Assembly (NCBI GenBank): GCA_024998625.1
Contig: JACOEL010000024.1
Span: forward strand, 1-64,000
Origin: Nitrospira sp.
GTDB taxonomy: Bacteria; Nitrospirota; Nitrospiria; Nitrospirales; Nitrospiraceae
Direction: 5' to 3'
DNA: 64,000 nt
Under the pieces are notes generated by a model. It saw nothing but the letters and a program-made list of their open reading frames with translations. It was not told the DNA's origin and ran no database searches. Position numbers and translations under genes: made by a program. Below are positions 24,777 to 33,782 of this stretch, piece by piece. Position 1 is the stretch's first letter, and each line of letters opens with the position of its first letter.

Positions 24777-27056
24777 ATGGAGCACATCGAGGGCAAATCC
24801 CAATCGAACCCATCGGCACACCGGAGCGACCCCCGCCTCTATCAGATCGCCAGCCTGGCAACGCTGCTGGCGTACGGGCTCTTCTGGCTGCGCTTCGATG
24901 TATCGCCTTCGCAAATCGTCCTCACTATCGGAACGGCCCTACTCACTCAATATGTCGGAACGCGTGTCGCCAAGCTGCCGTTCTTCGATCCCAAGAGTGC
25001 GCTGATCTCCTCCCTCTCCCTCTGCATCCTGCTCCGCACAAACGATTTGGCCGTCTCGGCTATGGCGGCGTTCGTCGCGATAGCCAGCAAATTCGTCTTT
25101 CGTTGGCAAGACAAGCATCTGTTCAATCCGACCAACCTGGCGTTGGCCATCACGCTCGCGAGCGGGATCGGCTGGATCTCGCCGGGGCAATGGGGGCAGG
25201 TCGCCTGGTTCGGCTTCCTCGTCGCCTGCCTCGGCAGCCTCGTCGTGACCCGCGCGGCGCGGGCGGATGTGACGTTCGCCTTCCTCATCGTCTACGTCGG
25301 TCTCCTCTTCGCTCGCGCCATCTGGCTCGGCGATCCGCTGGCGATTCCGCTTCACCAGATCGAAAGCGGCGCGCTGCTCATCTTTGTGTTCTTCATGATC
25401 TCCGATCCCAAAACCACCCCGGACTCCCGCACCGGACGAATGATCTACGCCCTCTGCGTTGCACTTGTCGCACTCTACGTTCAGTTCGGATTGTTCCGCC
25501 CCAATGGGCCGCTGTGGGGGCTGATCGCCTGCGCTTCACTCGTCCCCCTGATCGACCATCTGTTTCCCGGCACTCGGTACCACTGGTCCAAGCATTTAAC
25601 CGGTCACTCATCCATAAGCACCTCGTCAAGCGTCAATGGTCAACCGTCATCCGTTAATCGTCACCAGTCTGTCCCCGTTTCTCTCGTGTCACTAACCAAG
25701 GAGGTTCTCATGAGACGTGCCATCGTGCCTTCATTGTTACTCGCTCTCGGCCTGCTCGCATGGAGCGGCGAGGCCTCGGCCTTCTGCGGCTTCTACGTCG
25801 GCAAGGCCGATACCAAACTGTTTAACAAGGCCTCTGAGGTTGCCATCGCGCGACACGAGAACAAAACCGTGATCACGATGGCGAACGACTTCAAAGGGGA
25901 TGTGAAGGAGTTTGCGCTGGTGGTGCCGGTGCCGACCATCCTGGAGAAGGAGCAGATCCATGTCGGCAATCCGGCGGTGCTGAAGCACCTGGCCGACTAC
26001 TCGGCACCCCGGCTCGTGGAATACTACGACGCGAATCCATGCCTGCGCTACGAATTAATGGAACGCCGGAGCATGGACGCGATGAAAAGCATGGCCCCGG
26101 CTGCAGCACCGGTCCGTGAGCGGGACAAGGCCTTAGGGGTCACGGTCGAAGCCCAATACACGGTCGGGGAGTACGACATCCTGATTCTCTCAGCCAAGGA
26201 GAGCAACGGGCTTGAAGCCTGGCTGACCGAGAACGGCTATCACATCCCGAACGGGGCATCGGCCGTCCTTCATAGCTATCTGAAACAGGGCATGAAATTT
26301 TTCGTCGCCAAGGTGAATCTGGGCGAGCAGAGGAAGCTTGGCTTGACCCACCTCCGACCGCTTCAGATTGCATTCGAATCGACGAAGTTCATGTTGCCGA
26401 TCCGGCTCGGCACGGTGAATGCCGACGGCACACAAGAGCTGTTTATCTATTTCCTGACGAAGCAGGGCCGGGTAGAGACGACAAACTACCGGACCGTGCG
26501 ACTCCCCGAGGCACAAGAAATTCCGCTCTACGTGAAAGATAAATTCGGGGACTTCTACCGCGACCTGTTCACCCAGCAGGTGAAACGGGAGAGCGAGCGC
26601 GGCCTAGTCATGGAGTATGCCTGGGACATGAACTGGTGCGACCCCTGCGCGGCCAATCCGCTCACTGCCGACGAACTCCGCGGTTTGGGCGTCTTCTGGC
26701 AGGATGGAACAGGACGGACGGGCAAGAGCATGCCGATGGCACAGAACGTGTTCCTTACCCGGATGCACGTGCGCTACGACGCCGCGCATTTTCCTGAAGA
26801 CCTGATGTTCCAGGAGACCTCGGATCGCAGCAATTTTCAGGCACGTTATATCCTGCGCCATCCCTGGACTGGAACCGATGTATGCACCGCCGCCACGGCG
26901 TATCGGCATCAACTGGGGGAGCGATATGAGCGGGAGGCGCAAACGCTGGCGTCACTGACGGGCTGGAACATCGACGACATCCGCAAAACGATGAACATCG
27001 CTTCCGTGTCTGCCGGCGAGGAAAAGAAATGGTATCAGCGCTTGTGGACGAACTAG
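24777..27056 (+). CDS. RnfD/NqrB-like membrane protein, open in frame into DUF2330
   Basis: GGGAGG and ATG at 24777 start a frame that stays open for 759 codons. Residues 1-285 form an RnfD/NqrB-like membrane protein with about eight helices (IASLATLLAYGLFWLRFDV, KHLFNPTNLALAI, GALLIFVFFMISDPKTTPD). The flavin-linked SGAT motif of RnfD is not seen. Residues about 280-311 come from a low-complexity tract without a stop codon. The rest is the DUF2330 protein, which has its own ribosome site and signal peptide. One fused chain would place a signal peptide in the middle, so two proteins are more likely, with the first lacking its own stop. Confidence 0.7.
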   Translation: MEHIEGKSQSNPSAHRSDPRLYQIASLATLLAYGLFWLRFDVSPSQIVLTIGTALLTQYVGTRVAKLPFFDPKSALISSLSLCILLRTNDLAVSAMAAFVAIASKFVFRWQDKHLFNPTNLALAITLASGIGWISPGQWGQVAWFGFLVACLGSLVVTRAARADVTFAFLIVYVGLLFARAIWLGDPLAIPLHQIESGALLIFVFFMISDPKTTPDSRTGRMIYALCVALVALYVQFGLFRPNGPLWGLIACASLVPLIDHLFPGTRYHWSKHLTGHSSISTSSSVNGQPSSVNRHQSVPVSLVSLTKEVLMRRAIVPSLLLALGLLAWSGEASAFCGFYVGKADTKLFNKASEVAIARHENKTVITMANDFKGDVKEFALVVPVPTILEKEQIHVGNPAVLKHLADYSAPRLVEYYDANPCLRYELMERRSMDAMKSMAPAAAPVRERDKALGVTVEAQYTVGEYDILILSAKESNGLEAWLTENGYHIPNGASAVLHSYLKQGMKFFVAKVNLGEQRKLGLTHLRPLQIAFESTKFMLPIRLGTVNADGTQELFIYFLTKQGRVETTNYRTVRLPEAQEIPLYVKDKFGDFYRDLFTQQVKRESERGLVMEYAWDMNWCDPCAANPLTADELRGLGVFWQDGTGRTGKSMPMAQNVFLTRMHVRYDAAHFPEDLMFQETSDRSNFQARYILRHPWTGTDVCTAATAYRHQLGERYEREAQTLASLTGWNIDDIRKTMNIASVSAGEEKKWYQRLWTN
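25606..25690. repeat. degenerate low-complexity tract bridging two genes
   Basis: Units such as TCACTCATCC, CGTCAAGCGTCAATGG, CCGTCATCCGTTAATCG and TCACCAG repeat in a degenerate way. The tract has no stop in the frame of the upstream RnfD-like gene and gives a Ser/Val/Asn-rich linker if translated. It resembles tracts at 19668, 30379 and 32841. Confidence 0.5.
25710..27056 (+). CDS. DUF2330 exported protein
   Basis: A 448-residue protein with a signal peptide (about 1-24, ending EASA) followed by FCGFYVGKADTKLFNKASEV, the DUF2330 signature. Conserved blocks include ALVVPVPTILEKEQIHVG, FVAKVNLGEQRKLGL, WDMNWCDPCAANPLT and VFLTRMHVRYDAAHFPEDL. The cysteines in CDPC and elsewhere suggest disulfides in the periplasm. 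Function unknown. The start has its own AAGGAGG site 6 bases upstream, and the signal peptide supports separate translation although the upstream frame is open. RnfD-like and DUF2330 genes side by side suggest a shared envelope role. Confidence 0.85.
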   Translation: MRRAIVPSLLLALGLLAWSGEASAFCGFYVGKADTKLFNKASEVAIARHENKTVITMANDFKGDVKEFALVVPVPTILEKEQIHVGNPAVLKHLADYSAPRLVEYYDANPCLRYELMERRSMDAMKSMAPAAAPVRERDKALGVTVEAQYTVGEYDILILSAKESNGLEAWLTENGYHIPNGASAVLHSYLKQGMKFFVAKVNLGEQRKLGLTHLRPLQIAFESTKFMLPIRLGTVNADGTQELFIYFLTKQGRVETTNYRTVRLPEAQEIPLYVKDKFGDFYRDLFTQQVKRESERGLVMEYAWDMNWCDPCAANPLTADELRGLGVFWQDGTGRTGKSMPMAQNVFLTRMHVRYDAAHFPEDLMFQETSDRSNFQARYILRHPWTGTDVCTAATAYRHQLGERYEREAQTLASLTGWNIDDIRKTMNIASVSAGEEKKWYQRLWTN

Positions 27057-27074
27057 CGGGAGCAGGCGAAACGC

Positions 27075-27100
27075 CGGAGGCCGCGACAACCCGGCCTCCG
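27075..27100. terminator. hairpin between convergent genes
   Basis: CGGAGGCCG (27075-27083) pairs perfectly with CGGCCTCCG (27092-27100) around an 8-base loop. It lies 20 bases after the DUF2330 stop and before the opposing DUF3617 gene, so it could end both transcripts. There is no T-run. Confidence 0.5.
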
Positions 27101-27144
27101 CATCAGCAGGCCTATCGAAGCTTCAACGCGCAGCTTGAACGGCA

Positions 27145-27585
27145 TCACTTACTGGGACAATCCCCGGTTCGTTTCGCGTCGACTTTCATAGTCACCGACA
27201 GCGCATGATCGCCCTTGGGCGTCGCTTTGCGTACCACGGAAAACCCGGTGGGAGACACCGTTCCCTCCACGCGAGTGACCGCGTGGACGCCTTCGATGTC
27301 ATAACTGACCTTCCCGCCTTGGATCGACACGTTCACCACCTTGCTGGATGGGTTGGGCTGAAACCCGTTCAAGGCGTAGTAATTAAAGATGGCATCCGGA
27401 TTGGCGAGATGCTCCTCCCTTACACAACGAGTACGGGTGTCCGGTTTCCCTGCCTCGCCGTTGCTGGCATCCGTGACCGCCGTCACGTGATACTCGCCTG
27501 GCTTCATCGGAACCGATTCCGCCCGCACCGGCGCAACCACGAGGGTGACGCCGACAAGGACATACAGCAACACGCGTGTCTTCAT
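27145..27585 (-). CDS. DUF3617 periplasmic protein
   Basis: A 146-residue exported protein. A signal peptide (about 1-22) is followed by the DUF3617 core: VPMKPGEYHVTAVTD at the start, a Cys in RCVREEHLANPDAIF and a second Cys near the end in RTGDCPSK, with the beta-rich YDIEGVHAVTRVEGTV between. The family binds no known ligand. The ATG at 27585 has GGAGG 7 bases upstream; a TTG two codons earlier is the only alternative. Confidence 0.8.
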   Translation of the reverse strand: MKTRVLLYVLVGVTLVVAPVRAESVPMKPGEYHVTAVTDASNGEAGKPDTRTRCVREEHLANPDAIFNYYALNGFQPNPSSKVVNVSIQGGKVSYDIEGVHAVTRVEGTVSPTGFSVVRKATPKGDHALSVTMKVDAKRTGDCPSK

Positions 27586-27833
27586 CTTCAAGCCTCCTCA
27601 TCTTACCGGGGTGCGCCGGCCCCTGGGTCCACTGTCCCCCCCAGACCGCCTCGCCCGAAGTTCTTGCCCCACTAAGGCCTTGGGGATTGTGCTCATGCTC
27701 CGCGCTATTGTCAACGGCGACGGCCCGCTGACGATCGGGGACGACCACACCCGATTTCGCACCTGGCTCAATTTGGTCCTCACTATGGTATAGTCGCGGC
27801 ACGATTCGGTTTGCCTCACGAAAGGAGCTACGC

Positions 27834-28229
27834 ATGATTGCCAATCATCGCCCGACCATCGCCGCATTCGGGGGGCTCTCGCTCCTCTTGTTGCTCTCGG
27901 CCTGCTCCTTCAAAGCGACCTTCAAGGAAACCACGGACACGACCTCGAACATCACCGGGACGACCTCCGGACGCATCTGGTGGAACGAAGACGGCCTGCT
28001 GAAACCCGAACACAAGGTTGCGGCCTTCACCGCCTACAATGCAGACAATCTTCAAGCCGACGCGGCCAGCGGACAGGGCGAGTACCTGGCTTCGCTGAAC
28101 CCCCTCACGGGCGCCGCCGACGCATCGGCATTTCAACCGTCCGCGCAGGATTCATTCGGCCGCTGGATCCAGTCCGGTAGCACCTCAACCGCCGATTTGG
28201 TGAACCGTCTTCAATCCGCGCTGCGCTAG
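27834..28229 (+). CDS. small lipoprotein, hypothetical
   Basis: A 131-residue protein. The N-terminus has a hydrophobic stretch and a lipobox LLLSAC with Cys at residue 24, so the mature protein would be a lipoprotein anchored to the inner or outer membrane. The rest is polar (Thr/Ser-rich SFKATFKETTDTTSNITG, then WWNEDGLLKPEHKVAAFTAY). No domain was recognised. A GAAAGGAG site precedes the ATG. Confidence 0.75.
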   Translation: MIANHRPTIAAFGGLSLLLLLSACSFKATFKETTDTTSNITGTTSGRIWWNEDGLLKPEHKVAAFTAYNADNLQADAASGQGEYLASLNPLTGAADASAFQPSAQDSFGRWIQSGSTSTADLVNRLQSALR

Positions 28230-28301
28230 CCGTTCCGTCCGGACAATGGACCGACCTGCAGCAGTGACGACCCTAGCACCTCACTGGAGTTCGACATCGA
28301 C

Positions 28302-29156
28302 ATGAATGCATTGCGCCCTGCGTTCACGATTCATCGGATCTTCCACCCCACAGATTTTTCACAGGACAGCCAGGTGGCCTTCGCCCATGCACTTAAGTTG
28401 GCGCTGGTGTTTCGTGCCGAACTGACGATCATGCATGTGGACCCGGCCGTCTCGCCGGAGGGATTCGAAGACTTCCCCCGTATTCGCCCGACCCTGGCTC
28501 AGTGGGGACTGCTGCCGGAATCCAGCTCCAAGGGCGATGTGACCAAACTGGGCATCCGGATCAGGAAAGTGCGCGCCCTGGCCTCCGATGCCAAACAGGC
28601 CATCATTCATCATCTGACGGCCTCGCCGACGGATCTCATGGTGCTGGCCACACATCAGCACGAAGGGTTCGCCCGGTGGGTCCATCACTCGCTCGCGGAA
28701 CCGGTCTCACGTGAAATGCAGGTGAAGACGCTGTTTGTCCCGTCGCATGTCGAAGGGTTTGTCTCCAGGGAGACCGGCCAGACCAAGCTCCAGCGCCTGC
28801 TCCTGCCGATTTCCATCCAACCGCCGTCACAGCACGCCATCGATGCCGCAAGCGCGTTGATCCCGAAACTCAGCACCCCGCCCGTCACACTGACCCTGGT
28901 TCATGCCGGGAAGGAACCGGACGTCAAGGCGCTGCACCTACCTCAGCACGCTGGCTGGTCCTGGAATCAGATGTTCGGCAAAGGCGATCCGGTGGAATGG
29001 ATTCTGGCGGCAGGGGCGGAATTCGACGTGGACTTAATTGTCATGGCGACGAAGGCACAGGACAGTCTGCTGGACATGCTGCGCGGCAGCACCACGGAAC
29101 GCGTGCTCCGCGGCGCGCGCTGCCCGCTGCTGGCGATTCCGGCCAAGCCTCTCTGA
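28302..29156 (+). CDS. tandem universal stress protein (UspA family)
   Basis: A 284-residue cytoplasmic protein with two Usp domains (about 1-150 and 160-284). The first begins IHRIFHPTDFSQDSQVAF, and the second ends with VDLIVMATKAQDSLL, then GSTTERVLRGARCPLLAIP, which is the ATP-binding GxxxxR/GS-type end motif. The first domain keeps ATHQHEGFARWVHHSLAEPV at the same place. Such tandem Usp proteins aid survival under stress; the target is unknown. It lies alone between a lipoprotein gene and the end of the convergent lhr gene. Confidence 0.85.
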   Translation: MNALRPAFTIHRIFHPTDFSQDSQVAFAHALKLALVFRAELTIMHVDPAVSPEGFEDFPRIRPTLAQWGLLPESSSKGDVTKLGIRIRKVRALASDAKQAIIHHLTASPTDLMVLATHQHEGFARWVHHSLAEPVSREMQVKTLFVPSHVEGFVSRETGQTKLQRLLLPISIQPPSQHAIDAASALIPKLSTPPVTLTLVHAGKEPDVKALHLPQHAGWSWNQMFGKGDPVEWILAAGAEFDVDLIVMATKAQDSLLDMLRGSTTERVLRGARCPLLAIPAKPL

Positions 29157-29185
29157 TCCGGACCGCACGAAACAGGGTCTGCGTC

Positions 29186-32100
29186 CTAACCGCCGACGCG
29201 ACCGACCTCGACGACCGGCGACACCTGCCGGTCGTTCGTCTCGCGGCCCGTCACCGTACGCACGACCATCCCGTCTCGAAAAACCACGAAGTTCGACGGC
29301 ACCGCGGCAATGCGGGGTCCCGGCAGAATGAGCCCCGCGAGGTTCAACGGATCGGCGGCGGAAATTTTGATGTCCTGCTGGGTCGCAGCACCAGGTCGCT
29401 TCTTGAGCGCCCGCAACGCTTCCAACGCGCCGGGCAATGCAAACTGCTCGCCTGTAAAGCCGCTCACAAACCGACCCCCGCGAATTTCGCCTGTCAATTC
29501 GAGCCTCCGGTAACAGACCAGCAGATCGCGCCAGGATGAGACCGTCGACTCCCGCCCCAGGAGATCTCGAAACACTACTCCATACCGCTGCAACAGTTGC
29601 CGAGCCAGGTGCTCGGTAGAGCTGATGGCCGACAGCGGACCGCTCTCAGTCGATCTCAGGAGCGACCAGCGGCCGCCCACATGGCGCGGCCGGCGGCTTC
29701 GATCCGACGCCTCCGCACGCCGCCGCTTCGGATCGATCAGCGAACGCAGATTGTCGAACCCGTCGGCGGTCACTAGGCCGGCCGCGACCAGTTCCCACAA
29801 CCCGTCTTCCACCTCGGAGGCCAGCAACCGCGTCCCATGCAACAGCTCGCTGAAAAAACTCGCGCCCCGCGCCTGCAGGCAATGTCGGATGGCTTGCGCC
29901 GAACCACTCAAGCGTGCGGACAGATCGAGACGCGCCAACTCTTCACCGGCCGCCGCCAGCAAGACCGGCCCGTCTTCGCGCGCAAAGATACCGACGGGCG
30001 CAACCCGGGTCGGAATCACCCGGCGCCCCGACACAGGATTCAACTCCTGCATCAGGCGGGGATGCGGCGTCAGGCGACCCCACATCAGCGCGCCGCTCAA
30101 ACAGAGCCGATCGAGCCACTCCGGCTGATACTTGGCCATGCGAACGCGCAGGATCTGTGATTCCCAGGCCGAGGCAGCGGCCTCAAATCCACCGAGTTGT
30201 TTGACGACTTCAAGGAGTCCGGCTTCCCCGTGCAGGCGCGCACCGGGCGCCGCATGTTGCCACTGAAACAGGAACTGCATGAACTCTGCGGCCGTGACCG
30301 GCTCGATTTCTTTGCGCAACCGCCCGATCGTCAACCGGTGAATTCTGGCCAACAGGCGACGATGACACCACTCAACGACGTCACTCGTCATTCGTGAAGC
30401 GTGAAGCGAAAACCGGCCACGGAGCAGATGGCCCTGGGACTCGAGTCGCAGAAACGTGGACTGAACGTCCGACTCGGACAGATGCAGGGTCTGTGACAGT
30501 TCCCCGGCCGTCGTTGGCCCGATGCTCTCCAGCCATCCCAGCACCACCCGGTTCAGGACCTCTTCCTGCCCCACCTGTTCCGTCGGATCAACCGGGCTGG
30601 TCGCCGGATCGATCCGCGCATCGGGAAAGAGCAGGCGAGCGTAATGACGGTACTCCGCTGCCAGCCACCCCAGTTTCGTCTCTCCCTGCCAGAGCGTGGC
30701 AATACGACCGGCCGCCGCCAGCGCCGGCACCAGCACATCCCAGCCGGGCATACGCTCGTAGGGCACCCAGCCCAGCGACAACAGCCCATCGTGAAATTCC
30801 TCCGCGTCCCGCACCACCGGCCAGGACTCCTCAATGACCTGATCGATGGCCGATTGATCCAGCGCGCCCATGTCACCCGCCAGTTCAGGCGGCAAACTGC
30901 GCCGCATGTCCACCGCCCTGGCCCGGCGTTCCTCCAACGGCGCGTCATCGAGGAAGGCATAGGGATTGGCGTTCAAAATCTCATGGCAGAAGGCGGAGGG
31001 CATCGGCGTATCGACGGCCAGGCAGGTAATCGCACCGCACTCAATCTTCTCCAGCACCGCAATCAAGCCGTCGATATCCATCGCCTCCGTCAGACAATCG
31101 CGGATCGTTTCCTGCGCCAACGGATGGTCCGGAATCTGCCGGACCGTTCGCGCTCCCTGAAAATTATCCTGACAAGCAATCGCGTCTGGAAATACGGCGG
31201 CCAGAAGGTCTTCGGCGCGCATCCGTTGAATCTGCGGCGGCACCCGCTTGCCTCCGACAAACCGGAGCAACGCGAGGGCCCGCGAGGCATTCCACCGCCA
31301 GCGCGTCATGAACATCGGCGCTTGCAGCACAGCCTGCGTGAGCACCTCCCGCAACGTGTTGACGTTCAGGAACACAAACACCGTATCGAGCGGAAGGCTA
31401 TGCTTCTCCCCCAACGACAGGACGATGCCTTCATCCGTGGCGGCGGCCTGCAACTCAAAGTCGAACGTCACACAAAACCGCTTCCGCAATGCCAATCCCC
31501 AGGCTCGGTTGACGCGCCCGCCGAACGGCGCATGGATGACCAGCTGCATCCCGCCGCTTTCGTCGAAGAACCGCTCCGCCACGATCGTCTGCTGCGTCGG
31601 GACCGCCCCCAGCACCGCCTTGCCCGCCAGGATATATTCGACCGCCTGTTGCGCGCCCCGCTGGTCGAGACCGCATTCCTGCCTGAGCCACTGCACGGGC
31701 GGTGCAGAAGCCATGGAGAGGGCCTCGTCGGCAGCAAGTCGATGGTCGATGTCGGACTTAAGACGCGCCACTTCCGCCGACAGTTCAGCCGTACGGGCCG
31801 GCGCCTCCCCGCGCCAGAACGGAATCGTCGGCGGAGCGCCCTGCGCATCCTCCACCCGCATCTTGCCGGTCTCCACACCTTTGATCCGCCAGGACGTGTT
31901 GCCCAGCAGGATGATGTCTCCGGCCAGACTCTCGACCGCGAAATCCTCATCGACCGCCCCCACCATCGTGCCGTCCGGCTCCGCAATCACGGCGTAGTTG
32001 GCCGTGTCGGGGATCGCACCGCCTGAGGTAATGGCCGCCAGGCGAGCACCGCGACGGCCCCGAATGTGGTGATTGATGCGGTCATGATGGAGGTAGGCCC

Positions 32101-33565
32101 GCCCTCGGCCCCGACTGGTCACGTACCCATCGGCGAGCATCGTGACGACGGCATCGAAGGTCGATCGGCCCAGATCGCGATAGGGCATGGCGCGCCGGCA
32201 CAGATCGTAGAGCTCCGCTTCGTCCCATGATTGTGTCGCCGCGGCGGCCACGATCTGTTGCGCTAACACATCCAGCGGCGCAGGCGGCACCTCGATGCGG
32301 TCCAGCACTCCGGCCCTGATCGCCCGGATCAACGCGGCACACTCGATGAGTTCGTCGCGCGTGGTGGCAAAAAGACGGCCCTTGGGAATGGCATGGATCC
32401 AATGGCCTGCCCGACCGATCCGCTGGAGGCCGGTGGCGATCGAACGGGGAGACCCGATCTGACACACGAGATCGACCGTCCCGACATCGATGCCAAGTTC
32501 CAGCGACGCTGTGGCCACGACCACGCGCACTGCGCCCGTTTTCAATCGATCTTCGGCCGACAGGCGGATCGTTCGCGACAGACTGCCGTGATGCGCCGCC
32601 ACCACCTCGTCCCCAAGATGCCGCAACCGCTCCTCCAAATAATGCGACACCCGCTCGGCCAGCCGTCGCGTATTCACAAACACCAGGGTGGAACGGTGCG
32701 CCTCGACCAGCGCGGCGACACGATCATAGATATCACTCCAGATCGCATTCGTCGCGACAGCCCCGAGTTCATCCTTCGGCACTTCAACGGCCAGATCCAA
32801 ATCGCGACGATGGCCCACGTCGATGACCGTGCAAGGCGCAGAGCTGATGGCGAATGGCTGGTGGCTGACGGCTTCGCATGACGTGTGACCATCGACGATG
32901 GACGGGTTTCTATTTCCCACCAAAAACTCCGCAATGGTGTCGATGGGCCGCTGCGTCGCCGACAAGCCGATGCGTTGAACCTCCGTGCCGGTGAGCGCCG
33001 CCACCCGCTCCAGCGACAGGGCCAGATGTGCGCCTCGTTTATTGGGCGCCACGGCATGAATTTCATCCACGATGACCGTGCGCACGGTCCTCAACATGGT
33101 CCGGCTTTTTTCCGCCGTCAGCAGGATAAACAACGATTCGGGAGTCGTGATCAGAATGTGCGGCGGACGCCGAAGCATCTGTTGCCGCTCGGTCATGGGC
33201 GTGTCGCCCGTACGGACGACCACCCGCAGTTCCGGCAACAACATGCCGGAAGCCAACGCCGCCTGCCCGATCTCGCTGAGCGGCTGTTGCAGATTCTTCT
33301 GCACATCGTTGCTGAGCGCTTTCAGCGGCGAGACATAGAGCACTTGCGTCTCATCCCGCAGCTCACAGCGTACCGCCTGCTGAAAGAGAGTATCGATGCA
33401 GGAGAGAAAGGCCGCGAGGGTCTTCCCTGAACCCGTCGGCGCCGAAATCAGCACGTCACGACCGGATTGAATCGCTGGCCAGGCCTGCATCTGGACATTC
33501 GTCGCAGAAGCGAATCGCGTCGTGAACCACTCGGCAATGATGGGATGAAACGGCAGGGCAGACAT
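29186..33565 (-). CDS. lhr: Lhr-type DEAD/DEAH-box helicase
   Basis: A 1459-residue helicase of the long Lhr family. The helicase core holds Q-motif-like VQMQAWPAIQSG, Walker A ISAPTGSGKT, DEIH box VIVDEIHAVAPN, motif III GLSATQRP, and motif VI QRIGRAGH; a winged helix and the Lhr core follow. The C-terminal third (after about residue 900) is the beta-barrel/winged-helix extension seen in long Lhr. It acts on DNA or RNA-DNA hybrids in repair. Residues 226-242 and about 1053-1063 come from low-complexity tracts seen elsewhere in the window, yet the frame is intact. ATG at 33565 gives a normal family start. Confidence 0.92.
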   Translation of the reverse strand: MSALPFHPIIAEWFTTRFASATNVQMQAWPAIQSGRDVLISAPTGSGKTLAAFLSCIDTLFQQAVRCELRDETQVLYVSPLKALSNDVQKNLQQPLSEIGQAALASGMLLPELRVVVRTGDTPMTERQQMLRRPPHILITTPESLFILLTAEKSRTMLRTVRTVIVDEIHAVAPNKRGAHLALSLERVAALTGTEVQRIGLSATQRPIDTIAEFLVGNRNPSIVDGHTSCEAVSHQPFAISSAPCTVIDVGHRRDLDLAVEVPKDELGAVATNAIWSDIYDRVAALVEAHRSTLVFVNTRRLAERVSHYLEERLRHLGDEVVAAHHGSLSRTIRLSAEDRLKTGAVRVVVATASLELGIDVGTVDLVCQIGSPRSIATGLQRIGRAGHWIHAIPKGRLFATTRDELIECAALIRAIRAGVLDRIEVPPAPLDVLAQQIVAAAATQSWDEAELYDLCRRAMPYRDLGRSTFDAVVTMLADGYVTSRGRGRAYLHHDRINHHIRGRRGARLAAITSGGAIPDTANYAVIAEPDGTMVGAVDEDFAVESLAGDIILLGNTSWRIKGVETGKMRVEDAQGAPPTIPFWRGEAPARTAELSAEVARLKSDIDHRLAADEALSMASAPPVQWLRQECGLDQRGAQQAVEYILAGKAVLGAVPTQQTIVAERFFDESGGMQLVIHAPFGGRVNRAWGLALRKRFCVTFDFELQAAATDEGIVLSLGEKHSLPLDTVFVFLNVNTLREVLTQAVLQAPMFMTRWRWNASRALALLRFVGGKRVPPQIQRMRAEDLLAAVFPDAIACQDNFQGARTVRQIPDHPLAQETIRDCLTEAMDIDGLIAVLEKIECGAITCLAVDTPMPSAFCHEILNANPYAFLDDAPLEERRARAVDMRRSLPPELAGDMGALDQSAIDQVIEESWPVVRDAEEFHDGLLSLGWVPYERMPGWDVLVPALAAAGRIATLWQGETKLGWLAAEYRHYARLLFPDARIDPATSPVDPTEQVGQEEVLNRVVLGWLESIGPTTAGELSQTLHLSESDVQSTFLRLESQGHLLRGRFSLHASRMTSDVVEWCHRRLLARIHRLTIGRLRKEIEPVTAAEFMQFLFQWQHAAPGARLHGEAGLLEVVKQLGGFEAAASAWESQILRVRMAKYQPEWLDRLCLSGALMWGRLTPHPRLMQELNPVSGRRVIPTRVAPVGIFAREDGPVLLAAAGEELARLDLSARLSGSAQAIRHCLQARGASFFSELLHGTRLLASEVEDGLWELVAAGLVTADGFDNLRSLIDPKRRRAEASDRSRRPRHVGGRWSLLRSTESGPLSAISSTEHLARQLLQRYGVVFRDLLGRESTVSSWRDLLVCYRRLELTGEIRGGRFVSGFTGEQFALPGALEALRALKKRPGAATQQDIKISAADPLNLAGLILPGPRIAAVPSNFVVFRDGMVVRTVTGRETNDRQVSPVVEVGRVGG
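30379..30408. repeat. low-complexity tract inside lhr (C-terminal part)
   Basis: GTCACTCGTCATTCGTGAAG and two GAAGCG units sit inside the lhr gene. Read on the minus strand it codes for SLHASRMTSDV just before the conserved EWCHRRLLARIHR block. The same kind of units occurs in intergenic DNA at 19668 and 25606. The frame is kept. Confidence 0.45.
32841..32890. repeat. low-complexity tract inside lhr (helicase core)
   Basis: Degenerate GCTGATGGC-, GAATGGCTG- and GTGGCTGAC-type units followed by GCATGACGTGTGACC lie within lhr. They code for HTSCEAVSHQPFAISSA between FLVGNRNPSIVDG and CTVIDVGHRRDLD, where Lhr proteins usually have a short loop. The frame is kept, so it is a tolerated in-frame insertion. 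Confidence 0.5.
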
Positions 33566-33782
33566 CAGAGCATTATCGTAGCACAACGGAAAACGACAAC
33601 ACATCGCGCAAGCCGCCATCAATGCGGATTGAGGAGACGGAAGACGGGGCAGCGGCGATTCTGACAATGGGGATCTTCAGAACAGAGAGACCGGGTCGAT
33701 CAGAACCGATGGGATGCGGTACGACTGATGATGTTCACGAGACGCTTGGGAGGAAATGTTTCGAGAGATGCGCTTCGCCCTG

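Noticed and set aside
27789-27794. TATAGT as a promoter of the small lipoprotein gene
   Set aside because: No -35-like hexamer lies 16-18 bases upstream; the match could be chance.
30644-32026. 460-codon plus-strand frame opposite lhr
   Set aside because: It has no ribosome site or family motif, is rich in Arg, Gln and His, and lies fully antisense to a well-supported helicase gene.
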